DNA of 43,575 bases from Rhodobacterales bacterium 32-67-9 (GCA_002280515.1 NCEA01000017.1:1-43575), one strand, 5' to 3'; positions 1 to 8,420 are shown, counted from the first letter of the stretch. Numbers and translations are program-made. Notes: generated from the letters alone by a model not told the origin.

Positions 1-311
1 TGATGGGCGCGGTCGGCTGGGTCGCGGGACTCGTCGTCGCCTTCCCGCGTGAAACCGTGGCGATCTACGAGCTGATCCGGCAAGGTCGTCCTGCCGAGGC
101 GCTGGCGATCTACCGCTGGTTCCGGCCGCTTCTCGATCTCGACGTCTCGACCCATCTTGTCCAGCAGATCAAGCTTGCGGAGGTCCACGCCATCGGCTCG
201 AATGAACGGGTTCGCGGCCCCCGCCTGCCGCTTTCAGGCGCGCACCGGGCGCGGGTCGAAGCGATCATCAAGGCCGCCATCGCGACGCGTCCCGATCTTC
301 CGGCCCTTTGA
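1..311 (+). CDS. DapA/DHDPS-family lyase, C-terminal part (probable 1-pyrroline-4-hydroxy-2-carboxylate deaminase)
   Basis: The reading frame is open from the left edge to a TGA at 309-311, so only about the last 102 residues are present. The visible part (GAVGWVAGLVVAFPRE, then YELIRQGRPAEALAIYRWFRPLL) is the typical C-terminal helical region of dihydrodipicolinate-synthase-family TIM-barrel lyases; the Schiff-base lysine lies outside the window. In hydroxyproline operons a member of this family deaminates 1-pyrroline-4-hydroxy-2-carboxylate to 2-oxoglutarate semialdehyde. The gene ends 9 bases before a D-amino-acid dehydrogenase and two proline-racemase-family genes, which supports that role. 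The exact substrate is inferred from context; other DapA-family activities cannot be excluded. Confidence 0.8.
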   Translation, partial: MGAVGWVAGLVVAFPRETVAIYELIRQGRPAEALAIYRWFRPLLDLDVSTHLVQQIKLAEVHAIGSNERVRGPRLPLSGAHRARVEAIIKAAIATRPDLPAL

Positions 312-320
312 GGAGCAGCC

Positions 321-1580
321 ATGCCCGCCCGTCCCGACGTTTTGATCATCGGCGCGGGCGTGATCGGCCTGTCGGCGGCACATGCAGCGCTGGCGCGGGG
401 GCTCACGGTGCAGGTCGTCGACCGAACCGGCCCCGCCGCCGGGGCCTCGGCTGGAAATGCCGGCGGCTTCGCCTTTTCCGAGATCCAGCCCCTCGCCTCG
501 CCCGAGACCTTGCTGAAGTCGCCACGCTGGCTGCTCGATCCGCTCGGCCCGCTATCGATCCCGCCACGCTACGCGGCGCGGATTGCGCCCTGGATGGCGC
601 GGTTCGCATGCGCCAGCCTGCCGCACAGGGTCGCCGCCTCCACCCGCGCGCAAGCGTCGCTGATGAACCTCGGGCGCGAGACGCTGGAACCGCTTATGGC
701 GGCGACCGGCACCTTGCCGATGTTGCGAAAGACAGGGCAGATCGCGGTCTATGAAAGCATCAAGGCCTTCGACGCCGCCTGCCGGGCGCACGACGAGGCG
801 CGGCAATTCGGATTTTCCTACCGGCCCCTCGTCGGCAGCGACGCGATCGCCGAGGTCCAGCCCGGCCTGTCGCCGCGCTTCAGCCACGCGACGTTCACCG
901 AGGACTGGTGGGCAATCGCCGATCCCAAGCTCTATGTCCTCGCGCTTGCCGGGGAATTCCGGGCAAAAGGTGGTGAAATAGACACTGGAAACGTTCGCGC
1001 GATCACCCCTGAGGACTGGGGTGCCGTGGCGCATCTGGACGACGGTCGATCCCTTCGGGCGGGCCGCATCGTCCTTGCAGCCGGCGCCCATTCGCACCTG
1101 ATCGCCCGCACGCTCGGTGACCGTATCCCGCTGGAGACGGAGCGCGGCTACAATACCACGCTTCCCCCCGGCGCCTTCGACCTGCGCTGTCACATCACCT
1201 TCGCTGACCACGGATTCGTCGCGGCGCCGCTCTCGACCGGAATCCGCATCGGTGGCGCCGTCGAATTGGGCGGGCTCGACCTGCCGCCGAACTACGCCCG
1301 TTCCCGCGCCATGTTGAAAAAGGCGCAGGCGTTCCTTCCCGGCCTCGATCCGGAGGGCGGGACCGAATGGATGGGGTTCCGCCCCTCGCTGCCCGACACG
1401 CTTCCGGCGATTGGCAGGGCATCGAAGACGCCCGCCGTGATCTATGCCTTCGGCCACGGCCACCTCGGGCTCACCCAATCGACGGCGACGGCCACGCTGG
1501 TCGCCCATCTCCTGACCGGCGCCGCGCCCCGGATCGACCTTGCCCCGTTCTCTCCCGCCCGCTTCAAGGGACTGCCATGA
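321..1580 (+). CDS. FAD-dependent D-amino-acid dehydrogenase (probable cis-4-hydroxy-D-proline dehydrogenase)
   Basis: This 419-residue DAO-family flavoprotein opens with a classic FAD Rossmann motif near residue 10 (IIGAGVIGLSAA), followed by the acidic residue of the second strand (VVDRTG). A second FAD-contacting stretch near the C-terminus reads YAFGHGHLGLTQS. The family oxidises D-amino acids to imino acids and passes electrons to the membrane quinone pool. The ATG at 321 is preceded by GAGGAG at 309-314, overlapping the previous stop. The last four bases overlap the ATG of the epimerase gene, indicating translational coupling. Position between the deaminase-like gene and the epimerase fits oxidation of cis-4-hydroxy-D-proline to the pyrroline. 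The substrate is inferred from neighbours. Confidence 0.88.
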   Translation: MPARPDVLIIGAGVIGLSAAHAALARGLTVQVVDRTGPAAGASAGNAGGFAFSEIQPLASPETLLKSPRWLLDPLGPLSIPPRYAARIAPWMARFACASLPHRVAASTRAQASLMNLGRETLEPLMAATGTLPMLRKTGQIAVYESIKAFDAACRAHDEARQFGFSYRPLVGSDAIAEVQPGLSPRFSHATFTEDWWAIADPKLYVLALAGEFRAKGGEIDTGNVRAITPEDWGAVAHLDDGRSLRAGRIVLAAGAHSHLIARTLGDRIPLETERGYNTTLPPGAFDLRCHITFADHGFVAAPLSTGIRIGGAVELGGLDLPPNYARSRAMLKKAQAFLPGLDPEGGTEWMGFRPSLPDTLPAIGRASKTPAVIYAFGHGHLGLTQSTATATLVAHLLTGAAPRIDLAPFSPARFKGLP

Positions 1581-2578
1581 CCAGCCACACATTCCTCTGC
1601 ATCGACGGCCATACCTGCGGCAATCCTGTCCGCCTCGTCGCCGGTGGCGCGCCGCAACTGGAGGGCAGGACCATGCTCGAACGCCGGGCGCATTTCCTTG
1701 CCGAGTATGACTGGATCCGCACCGGCCTGATGTTCGAGCCACGCGGCCATGACCAGATGTCGGGTTCGATCCTTTACCCGCCGACGCGGGACGACTGCGA
1801 TATTGGTGTGCTTTTCATAGAGACCTCCGGCTGCCTGCCGATGTGCGGGCACGGCACCATCGGCACCGTGACGACGGCCATCGAAAACGGCCTCGTCCAG
1901 CCGAAGACGCCCGGCATCCTCAATCTCGACACGCCCGCCGGCCGGGTCGTTGCCGAATACCGGCAGGACGGCCGTTTCGTCGAGGAGGTGCGCCTGACCA
2001 ACGTCCCCGCCTTCCTCCAGTCCGAGGGGTTGAACGCCGAGGTCGAGGGGCTTGGCGAGATTACCGTGGACGTCGCCTACGGCGGCAACTTCTATGCCAT
2101 CGTCGAGCCGCAGCCGAATTTCCGCGATATCGCGGATCACCGCGCCATCGACCTCGTTGGCTGGAGCCCGCGGCTCCGCGCGGCGCTGAACGACAAGTAC
2201 ACGTTTACGCACCCTGAAAAGCCCGCGATCAACGGCCTCAGCCATATCCTCTGGACCGGCGCGCCGAAGCATCCCGAGGCCACGGCGCGAAACGCGGTGT
2301 TCTATGGCGACAAGGCCATCGACCGATCGCCCTGCGGCACCGGCACCTCGGCCCGCATGGCGCATTGGGCGGCGAAGGGGCTTTTGCGCGAGGGCGAGGA
2401 TTTCGTCCACGAAAGCATCATCGGCTCGCTCTTCAAGGGCCGGATCGAAGGGCGCACGACGGTCGGTGGCCGTGCCGCGATCATCCCCTCCATCGCCGGA
2501 TGGGCCCGGGTCACCGGCTTCAACACGATCTTCATCGACGACCGCGACCCCTTCGCCCACGGCTTCGTGGTCAGTTAG
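1577..2578 (+). CDS. 4-hydroxyproline 2-epimerase (proline racemase family)
   Basis: A 333-residue proline-racemase-superfamily enzyme. Both catalytic cysteines are visible: Cys90 in PMCGHGTIG and Cys253 in SPCGTGTSARMA. The Cys/Cys pair is the signature of two-base racemases and epimerases (4-hydroxyproline 2-epimerase or proline racemase). An upstream in-frame ATG exists at 1367, inside the dehydrogenase gene. The start at 1577 is chosen because it forms an ATGA overlap with the previous stop and gives the normal family length and N-terminus (FLCIDGHTCGNPVR). The reaction would convert trans-4-hydroxy-L-proline to cis-4-hydroxy-D-proline, the substrate of the upstream dehydrogenase. Proline racemase activity cannot be excluded from sequence alone. 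Confidence 0.88.
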   Translation: MTSHTFLCIDGHTCGNPVRLVAGGAPQLEGRTMLERRAHFLAEYDWIRTGLMFEPRGHDQMSGSILYPPTRDDCDIGVLFIETSGCLPMCGHGTIGTVTTAIENGLVQPKTPGILNLDTPAGRVVAEYRQDGRFVEEVRLTNVPAFLQSEGLNAEVEGLGEITVDVAYGGNFYAIVEPQPNFRDIADHRAIDLVGWSPRLRAALNDKYTFTHPEKPAINGLSHILWTGAPKHPEATARNAVFYGDKAIDRSPCGTGTSARMAHWAAKGLLREGEDFVHESIIGSLFKGRIEGRTTVGGRAAIIPSIAGWARVTGFNTIFIDDRDPFAHGFVVS

Positions 2579-2590
2579 GGGAGGAGAGAG

Positions 2591-3622
2591 ATGCGCTCGA
2601 CCAAAGTCATCCATGTGATCTCGGCCCATGCGGAAGGCGAGGTGGGCGATGTGATCGTTGGCGGCGTCGCGCCCCCGCCGGGCGAAACGCTCTGGGATCA
2701 GCGCCGGTTCATCGCGAAGGACGGAACGCTTCGCGCCTTCATGCTGAACGAACCCCGGGGCGGGGTCTTTCGCCACGTCAACCTGCTGGTCCCGCCGAAA
2801 CATCCCGACGCGCAGATGGGCTTCATCATCATGGAGCCGGAGGACACGCCGCCGATGTCCGGCTCGAACTCGATCTGCGTCTCGACCGTGCTCCTCGACG
2901 CCGGCATCCTGCCGATGACGGAGCCGGTCACCGAACTGATCCTTGAGGCCCCGGGCGGCCTTGTCCGGGTTCGCGCCGAGTGCCGCAACGGCAAGGCCGA
3001 ACGCATCACGGTCCGCAACCTTCCGTCCTTCGCTGACCGGCTCGGGACCGCGCTTGAGGTCGAGGGGCTTGGCACACTCACCGTCGATACCGCCTTCGGA
3101 GGCGACAGCTTCGTGATGCTCGACGCGGCGGCGCTGGGACTGGCGCTGACATCGGACGAGGCGCGCGACATTGCCCGGCTCGGCGTCCGGATCACCGATG
3201 CCGCGAATGAGCAGCTTGGCTTTTCGCATCCCGAACGGGTCGACTGGGACCATATCTCGTTCTGCGCGTTCTGCGGCCCGCTGGAACCGATGGAGGCCGG
3301 CTTCGCCACCCGCTCCGCCGTGGCGATCCAGCCGGGAAAGGTCGACCGCTCCCCCACCGGGACCGCCGTCTCGGCCCGCATGGCGGTTCTTCACGCCAAG
3401 GGGGTCATGCGCGAGGGTCAAACCCTGAACGCGCACTCGATCATCGACAGCACGTTCACCGGCCGTATCGCCGGACGTGTGACCGTGGCCGGTCGCCCGG
3501 CCATCGTGCCCGAGATCAGCGGCCGTGCCTGGATCACCGGCACGCACCAGCACATGCTCGACCCAGACGATCCCTGGCCGGGCGGATATCGCCTGACCGA
3601 TACCTGGGGCGCCGGCGGCTGA
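2591..3622 (+). CDS. Proline-racemase-family protein with Ser/Thr active site (probable trans-3-hydroxy-L-proline dehydratase)
   Basis: A 343-residue paralogue of the preceding epimerase. The position of the first catalytic cysteine is Ser90 ([11 protein letters not shown]) and that of the second is Thr256 ([12 protein letters not shown]). Known trans-3-hydroxy-L-proline dehydratases of this superfamily carry Thr at the second position and so cannot act as two-base epimerases; they dehydrate trans-3-hydroxyproline to a pyrroline-2-carboxylate. The strong GAGGAGAG at 2580-2587 precedes the ATG, 12 bases after the previous stop, so the gene belongs to the hydroxyproline operon. Dehydratase activity is the best inference. 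The Ser at the first site is less usual and makes the exact reaction uncertain. Confidence 0.8.
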   Translation: MRSTKVIHVISAHAEGEVGDVIVGGVAPPPGETLWDQRRFIAKDGTLRAFMLNEPRGGVFRHVNLLVPPKHPDAQMGFIIMEPEDTPPMSGSNSICVSTVLLDAGILPMTEPVTELILEAPGGLVRVRAECRNGKAERITVRNLPSFADRLGTALEVEGLGTLTVDTAFGGDSFVMLDAAALGLALTSDEARDIARLGVRITDAANEQLGFSHPERVDWDHISFCAFCGPLEPMEAGFATRSAVAIQPGKVDRSPTGTAVSARMAVLHAKGVMREGQTLNAHSIIDSTFTGRIAGRVTVAGRPAIVPEISGRAWITGTHQHMLDPDDPWPGGYRLTDTWGAGG

Positions 3623-3668
3623 AGAGCCTTCGGCAGAGGTATCTGGACCAAAAGGAAAGGTGGCGTGC

Positions 3669-4751
3669 TCAGCCGTGCCGGCCCTTGTGGCCGACGGTAT
3701 AGTAATGGCCGGTCCGGGTATCGAGGTAGGGCAGGAGCGGGATCTCTTCCTGCTTGAGGAATCCGCGTTGCGGCAGCTTGCCGGCCTGCACCATTTCGAT
3801 CACCGCGACGACGGAGGCCGAGGTCGTCCAGGCGATGGCGGTGCGGCGCCGGCCGGCGATGTCCAGCGGATAGTAGGCGCGCACGTATTCCTTGCGCTTC
3901 AACTGGTCTTCGGTCCAGCCTTCGGCCGCGACATGGACATAGACGACGTCCTCGTCCACCGGCGGCTTGGCATGGGTCAGGATCTTTCCCGCCGCCTCGC
4001 GGTTTTCGCGCATCAGAAGTTCGTGGAAGAAGAAGTTCATCAGTTCCACGTGGCCGGGATAACGCATCGTCTTGTAGTCGAGGTTCTCGATCTTGTCGGC
4101 ATAGGTCTCGCACATGGTGCCAAGGCCGCCGGAGGTGGTGAAGGCTTCGAGCTTCACCCCGTCGATGTAGATCGTCTCGAGCCATTCCATCGCCGAGACG
4201 GTCTTGAGCACGCCCTCCTCGATCACCTCGCAATCGTTGAGGTATTCGTTGACGACACCCTCGGGCGACCAGTTGAAGGCGTAACCGAGCAGCCCCGTGG
4301 GGTTCTGCGGCAGGGCGCCGACGCGGAGGCGGATAGAGCGGACCTTGTCGAACATGTCCGCAAGATATGCGCCGACGATGCCAACATAGCCGGGGGCAAG
4401 GCCGCATTGCGGGGCCATGATGCCCTTCGAGGTCTTCGCCAGTTCACGGATGTGCTTCGTGGTCGGGACGTCCTCGGTCAGGTCGAAGTAGTGAAGACCC
4501 AACCCATGGGCGACGGTCGAGACGCCGATGTTGAGGTGATAGGGCAGGCAGGAGAGCACCGCCTCCTGATCCTTCAGGATCGCCTTGAGCGCGGCCGTGT
4601 CGGTCAGGTCGGTCTTGCGGGTCGGGAACGGGCAGCCCGACACCTCACGCGCGTCGATGCCGGTGACGGCAAATCCCGCCTCGGACAGGAGTTCCGCCGC
4701 CAGATGGCCGACCTTGCCGAGGCCGAGTACGGCAACCTTGCTGAACGACAT
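3669..4751 (-). CDS. Saccharopine dehydrogenase / lysine 6-dehydrogenase-like oxidoreductase
   Basis: This 360-residue protein starts with an NAD(P)-binding Rossmann motif (VAVLGLGKVGHLAAELL). It continues with saccharopine-dehydrogenase-family landmarks: VLSCLPYHLN, HYFDLTEDV near residue 90 and GLAPGYVGIVGAYL. The family either cleaves saccharopine to aminoadipate semialdehyde and glutamate or oxidatively deaminates lysine. It converges on the hydroxyproline operon with a 46-base gap. Just beyond its upstream region lies a decayed fragment of an aminoadipate-semialdehyde dehydrogenase (5430-5622), so this was probably once part of a lysine-catabolic pair. The start at 4751 gives the Rossmann motif at the normal position. 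Family is clear; substrate is not fixed. Confidence 0.8.
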   Translation of the reverse strand: MSFSKVAVLGLGKVGHLAAELLSEAGFAVTGIDAREVSGCPFPTRKTDLTDTAALKAILKDQEAVLSCLPYHLNIGVSTVAHGLGLHYFDLTEDVPTTKHIRELAKTSKGIMAPQCGLAPGYVGIVGAYLADMFDKVRSIRLRVGALPQNPTGLLGYAFNWSPEGVVNEYLNDCEVIEEGVLKTVSAMEWLETIYIDGVKLEAFTTSGGLGTMCETYADKIENLDYKTMRYPGHVELMNFFFHELLMRENREAAGKILTHAKPPVDEDVVYVHVAAEGWTEDQLKRKEYVRAYYPLDIAGRRRTAIAWTTSASVVAVIEMVQAGKLPQRGFLKQEEIPLLPYLDTRTGHYYTVGHKGRHG

Positions 4752-4988
4752 GACGCGCTTCCTTTTCTTTCGTGACGGTGCCGGTAGACGGCAGGTTCGC
4801 CGTCACAATCGCCCGCGCGGCTGGCGATTTCTTCGGGTATTCCGGCGGTTTTGCAGGGGGAAGGCAGAAAAGTGCCGGGCTGGTCGGTCATTTTGTCGGG
4901 GCGGGAGGGGTATCCCCTTGAGGGCCGATGTCTGTCTCTATGGACGTCGTGGACCGTAACATAGCGACCGAACGAGCGACAAATAATC

Positions 4989-5312
4989 ATGGAGATCAAA
5001 GCAATTTTCGATGTTCGGTTCCAAGGAGAGGGAAAGGGATCGGTTTGGCTCACCGACAGTCCGGACAATCGAATCTGGTTCGAAAGAAACAGAGGAAATC
5101 TCGCGTCGAACAGCGCTCTCTTTATTGCTGAGCATTACGATTCCATACAGGCAGCCCTTTGCTATATGATCTGGGGCATAGAGGATCACTTTCCTGACTG
5201 GCAAAGAATCATGGTTTACGGAATTGAGCCTGCCATCTCGGTTCCGAGCGAGCTGGCGGATGAGGGTCGCTGGGAAATCCGCGACGACGGTATGGTTCTT
5301 CATCGAAGGTAA
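4989..5312 (+). CDS. Hypothetical protein, AT-richer than its surroundings
   Basis: A 107-residue open frame that I do not recognise. Its base composition is visibly less GC-rich than its neighbours, and codon third positions are mixed. It has no obvious signal peptide or membrane span. It is rich in acidic and aromatic residues, with a central WGIEDHFPDWQRIMVYGIEP segment. The upstream region shows no strong Shine-Dalgarno sequence. It sits alone between the saccharopine-dehydrogenase-like gene and a pseudogene scrap, so context gives no function. The composition suggests recent transfer. It may be a real small gene or a chance ORF in imported DNA. Confidence 0.45.
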   Translation: MEIKAIFDVRFQGEGKGSVWLTDSPDNRIWFERNRGNLASNSALFIAEHYDSIQAALCYMIWGIEDHFPDWQRIMVYGIEPAISVPSELADEGRWEIRDDGMVLHRR

Positions 5313-5398
5313 TAATCCGCACGAATTCGGATAGTCCGACCTCGGCGGCGATAAGTACGGTATGCATCGCACCGACGTTTGTGCTAGGAAACAAAGAA

Positions 5399-5419
5399 GT
5401 CCCGGGTCAAGCCCGGGAC
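5399..5419. repeat. Short GC-rich palindrome, extragenic-repeat type
   Basis: GTCCCGGG, a five-base loop TCAAG, and CCCGGGAC form a perfect 8-bp inverted repeat at 5399-5406 and 5412-5419. Palindromes of this kind recur between genes in many alphaproteobacterial genomes. Here it lies directly downstream of the broken C-terminus of the aldehyde dehydrogenase remnant, whose reading frame runs into it. Confidence 0.6.
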
Positions 5420-5429
5420 GACACCTCCT

Positions 5430-5622
5430 AAAAAGTCGAACTTCACCCCCTGGGCCAGCGGCAGTTGGGCCGAATAGTTGATCGTGTTGGTCTGCCGCCG
5501 CATGTAGCCCTTCCAGGCGTCCCAGCCGCTTTCGCGGCCGCCGCCCGTTTCCTTCTCGCCGCCGGTCTCGGCACCCGAAGGGCCGACGTTGACGTCGGCG
5601 ATGCCGCAGTCCGATCCGCTTG
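5430..5622 (-). pseudogene. C-terminal remnant of an ALDH7-type (aminoadipate-semialdehyde / piperideine-6-carboxylate) dehydrogenase
   Basis: Read on the minus strand, about 64 codons match the C-terminal end of ALDH7/AmaB enzymes: [30 protein letters not shown], then [11 protein letters not shown] and [11 protein letters not shown]. The upstream 7/8 of the gene is missing; homology stops near 5622, ten bases before the tetR stop codon. A short internal deletion has removed part of the usual glycine-rich stretch between GAE and GGEKE. The natural stop is lost and the frame runs through the 5399-5419 palindrome. It is therefore a dead fragment. Its parent enzyme oxidises 2-aminoadipate 6-semialdehyde in lysine catabolism, which fits the saccharopine-dehydrogenase-like neighbour. 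Confidence 0.8.
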
Positions 5623-5631
5623 GCCTCCGCG

Positions 5632-6261
5632 TTACGGCGATGCAAACCCGTGGCGGGCGTGGAAGCGGGCGATCTCTCGCGGTTCCGGTGCCCGTCCGGT
5701 GAAGATTTCCACATAGGCCGGAATGCGGGCCATGCGGGTGGAGAGGTCTTCGTCGGCCTGCATCGAGATATAGCCGATCTGGGTCAGGTAGGTTGCCCGT
5801 GCCCGCACGTCGGCACGGGCCGGATCATCGCCGAACCGCGTCAGCATGGCGCTGAGGGCTGCGACCCGCTCGTGGTCGGCCGTTCGAACTTCCTCCTGAA
5901 CCTCCCGCGCGGACAACGCCCAGCTGCGCACCGCGAATTCGAAACGCGCGTCGAAAAGGTCCGGGTCGAGCCAGCAGTCGATGACATTCAGCATCGCCTC
6001 GGCCACCGTTTCGGCATAGGCCTCGGTCCGGGCCACGAGATTGCCGGTGTTCTTGTCGCGCCAGCGGGCAAGAAGGGCGGCAAGCAGCGCCTCGCGGTCG
6101 TGAAAGAACCAGTAGAAGCTCGTCCGCGACAGTTTCAGCGTTTGCGCAAGCGGCAGGATCTTCACCGCGTCGATCCCGCTTTCCAGCAGAATGTCCTGCG
6201 CCGCGCCAAGCCATAGCTCGGGCGACCCGCGCCAACCGCTGTCTTTTTCGACCACGTTCAT
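5632..6261 (-). CDS. TetR/AcrR-family transcriptional regulator
   Basis: This 209-residue protein has a TetR-type N-terminal helix-turn-helix at about residues 15-60: [19 protein letters not shown], then [24 protein letters not shown] divergent ligand-binding domain follows. The family represses neighbouring genes and releases DNA on ligand binding. It is divergent from the flavoprotein gene at 6384, and the 122-base gap holds back-to-back promoter-like elements and a small inverted repeat, so it most likely controls that gene and itself. The ligand is unknown; an N-methylated proline or related betaine product would fit the neighbour. The C-terminus ends ten bases from the ALDH remnant. Confidence 0.88.
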   Translation of the reverse strand: MNVVEKDSGWRGSPELWLGAAQDILLESGIDAVKILPLAQTLKLSRTSFYWFFHDREALLAALLARWRDKNTGNLVARTEAYAETVAEAMLNVIDCWLDPDLFDARFEFAVRSWALSAREVQEEVRTADHERVAALSAMLTRFGDDPARADVRARATYLTQIGYISMQADEDLSTRMARIPAYVEIFTGRAPEPREIARFHARHGFASP

Positions 6262-6267
6262 GCCGGC

Positions 6268-6351
6268 ATCCTATCTGGTCGTTCATCCTTGTCAATGAAA
6301 TGAGCATTACTGTCCCTATTCTTGACATAAGTGAACACTTGCGCCTAACCT
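6268..6351. promoter_or_regulatory. Divergent tetR / flavoprotein promoter region with inverted repeat
   Basis: On the plus strand, TTGACA at 6322-6327 is followed after 18 bases by TAACCT at 6346-6351, upstream of the flavoprotein gene. On the minus strand, TTGACA (complement of 6290-6295) is followed after 16 bases by TAGGAT (complement of 6268-6273), upstream of tetR. An inverted repeat AAGTG-AA-CACTT at 6329-6340 falls inside the plus-strand spacer, where a bound repressor would block RNA polymerase. The assignments are by eye. Confidence 0.5.
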
Positions 6352-6383
6352 CCCGGCGACACCCAGTTCGGAGCAAGGCCGCC

Positions 6384-8420
6384 ATGTCGAACGATCCGCT
6401 TCTCCAGCCCTACAAGCTCAAGCACCTCACGCTCAGGAACCGCATCATCGTGACCTCGCATGAGCCGGCCTATCCCGAGGACGGGATGCCAAAGGGCCGG
6501 TATCGGGCCTATACGGTCGAACGCGCCCGGGGCGGTGTGGCGATGACGATGACGGCCGGCTCCGCTGCGGTGTCGAAGGACAGCCCGCCGGTCTTCAACA
6601 ACCTTCTCGCCTACAAGGACGAAATCGTGCCCTGGGTGCGGCAGATGACCGACGCCGTGCATGAAGAGGGCGCGGCGATCATGATCCAGCTTACGCACCT
6701 CGGCCGGCGCACGCGCTGGGACAAGGGCGACTGGCTGCCGGTCCTGGCGCCGTCGCACCACCGCGAACCCGCGCACCGCGCCTTCCCGAAGAAGCTGGAA
6801 GACTGGGACATCGAGCGGATCATCAAGGACTTCGCCGATGCCGCCGAGCGGATGAAGGCGGGCGGCATGGACGGGGTCGAGCTTGAGGCCTATGGCCACC
6901 TGATCGACCAGTTCGCCTCGCCGCTTACCAACGAACTCGACGGACCCTATGGCGGCTCGCTCGACAACCGGTTGCGGTTCTGTTTCGACGTGTTCCGGGC
7001 GATGCGCGAACGGGTCGGCGAGGATTTCATCCTCGGAGTGCGCTACACCGCCGACGAATGCCTGCCCGGCGGCACCGGCAAGACCGAGGGCCTGGAGATT
7101 TCCCGGCGCCTCGCGGAGAGCGGGCTGATCGACTACCTGAACGTCATCCGCGGCCATATCGACACCGATGCCGGCCTGACCGATGTAATCCCGATCCAGG
7201 GCATGAAGAGCGCGCCGCACCTGGACTTCGCCGGCGAAATCCGCGCCGCGACCGGCATGCCCACCTTCCACGCGGCGAAGATCCCCGACGTGGCGACCGC
7301 CCGTCACGCCATCGCCGCCGGCAAGGTCGACATGGTGGGGATGACGCGAGCGCACATGACCGACCCGCATATCGTCAGAAAAATCATCGCCGGCCGCGAG
7401 GATGACATCCGGCCCTGCGTCGGCGCCAACTATTGCCTCGACCGGATCTATCAGGGCGGGCTGGCCTTCTGCATCCACAATGCCGCCACCGGGCGCGAGG
7501 AGACCATGCCGCATGTGATCGCGAAGGCAGCGACGCGCAGGAAGGTGGTGATCGTCGGTGCCGGGCCTGCCGGGCTCGAGGCGGCGCGCGTCGCCGGCGA
7601 ACGCGGGCATGAGGTCGTGGTGTTCGAGGCGGCCGGGCAGGCGGGCGGCCAGATCCGCCTTACCGCGCAGAACGAGCGGCGGCGCGAGATGATCTCGATC
7701 ATCGACTGGCGGCTTGCCCAGTGCGAAAAGCTGGGCGTCGCCATCCGTTACAACACCTGGGCCGAGGCGGACACGGTTCGCGCGGAGAACCCCGGCGTGG
7801 TGATCGTCGCAACCGGCGGTCTTGCACATACCGACGTGCTGTCCCGCGGCAACGACCTTGTCGTCTCGAGCTGGGACATCATCGCGGGCGATGTCCGCCC
7901 CGGCGCCAACGCGCTGGTCTATGACGACGCGGGCGACCATGCCGGGCTTCAGGCGGCCGAGGTCATTGCAAAGGCCGGGGGCCATGTCGAAATCATGACC
8001 CCAGACCGCAGCTTCGCACCCGAGGTCATGGCAATGAACCTCGTGCCTTACATGCGCACGTTGCAGAAGCTCGACACGACCTTCACCGTGACTTACCGGC
8101 TGGAGGCGATCGAGAAGGACGGGAACGAACTGGTCGCCCATATCGGCAGCGATTACGGCGGGGTGGCGCAACTCCGGCGCTTCGACCAGGTGGTCGTGAA
8201 CCACGGCACGATCCCTCTCGACGATCTCTATTTCGAGCTTCGCCCGGATTCGTCGAACCGAGGCGAAGTCGGCTACGACGACCTGATCGCGGGCCAGCCG
8301 CAGTCAGTCGTGCGCAATGCCGACGGCCGGTATCAGCTCTTCCGCATCGGCGACGCGGTCGCCGCCCGCAATACACATGCCGCGATCTACGACGCGCTCA
8401 GGCTCGTCAAGGATATCTGA
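6384..8420 (+). CDS. Old-Yellow-Enzyme/TMADH-type FMN oxidoreductase (probable N-methylproline-type demethylase)
   Basis: A 678-residue two-part flavoprotein. An N-terminal OYE TIM barrel (about 1-370) includes LTHLGRRTRWDKGDW and the HLIDQFASPLTNELDGPYGGSLDNR block. A FAD/NAD(P)-binding part follows, with VVIVGAGPAGLEAARVAGERG near residue 390. This is the architecture of trimethylamine dehydrogenase, dienoyl-CoA reductase and the stachydrine/N-methylproline demethylases. In the iron-sulfur loop C345, C351 and C363 are present, but the usual second cysteine is Ala348 (CVGANYC). The ATG at 6384 is preferred over the ORF opening at 6300 because it gives the normal N-terminus (LLQPYKLKHLTLRNRI). 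Proximity to hydroxyproline genes suggests a proline- or hydroxyproline-betaine demethylation role; this is inferred. Confidence 0.8.
   Translation: MSNDPLLQPYKLKHLTLRNRIIVTSHEPAYPEDGMPKGRYRAYTVERARGGVAMTMTAGSAAVSKDSPPVFNNLLAYKDEIVPWVRQMTDAVHEEGAAIMIQLTHLGRRTRWDKGDWLPVLAPSHHREPAHRAFPKKLEDWDIERIIKDFADAAERMKAGGMDGVELEAYGHLIDQFASPLTNELDGPYGGSLDNRLRFCFDVFRAMRERVGEDFILGVRYTADECLPGGTGKTEGLEISRRLAESGLIDYLNVIRGHIDTDAGLTDVIPIQGMKSAPHLDFAGEIRAATGMPTFHAAKIPDVATARHAIAAGKVDMVGMTRAHMTDPHIVRKIIAGREDDIRPCVGANYCLDRIYQGGLAFCIHNAATGREETMPHVIAKAATRRKVVIVGAGPAGLEAARVAGERGHEVVVFEAAGQAGGQIRLTAQNERRREMISIIDWRLAQCEKLGVAIRYNTWAEADTVRAENPGVVIVATGGLAHTDVLSRGNDLVVSSWDIIAGDVRPGANALVYDDAGDHAGLQAAEVIAKAGGHVEIMTPDRSFAPEVMAMNLVPYMRTLQKLDTTFTVTYRLEAIEKDGNELVAHIGSDYGGVAQLRRFDQVVVNHGTIPLDDLYFELRPDSSNRGEVGYDDLIAGQPQSVVRNADGRYQLFRIGDAVAARNTHAAIYDALRLVKDI

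Noticed and set aside
1442-3553. 703-codon open frame on the minus strand
   Set aside because: It lies opposite two clear proline-racemase-family genes; the translation is low-complexity and Arg/Gly/Asp-rich, typical of antisense frames in GC-rich DNA.
3660-4775. 371-codon open frame on the plus strand
   Set aside because: Exact shadow of the saccharopine-dehydrogenase-like gene, which has a Rossmann motif and family landmarks.
6345-8204. 619-codon open frame on the minus strand
   Set aside because: Opposite the OYE-type flavoprotein gene; no family motif and an antisense-like composition.
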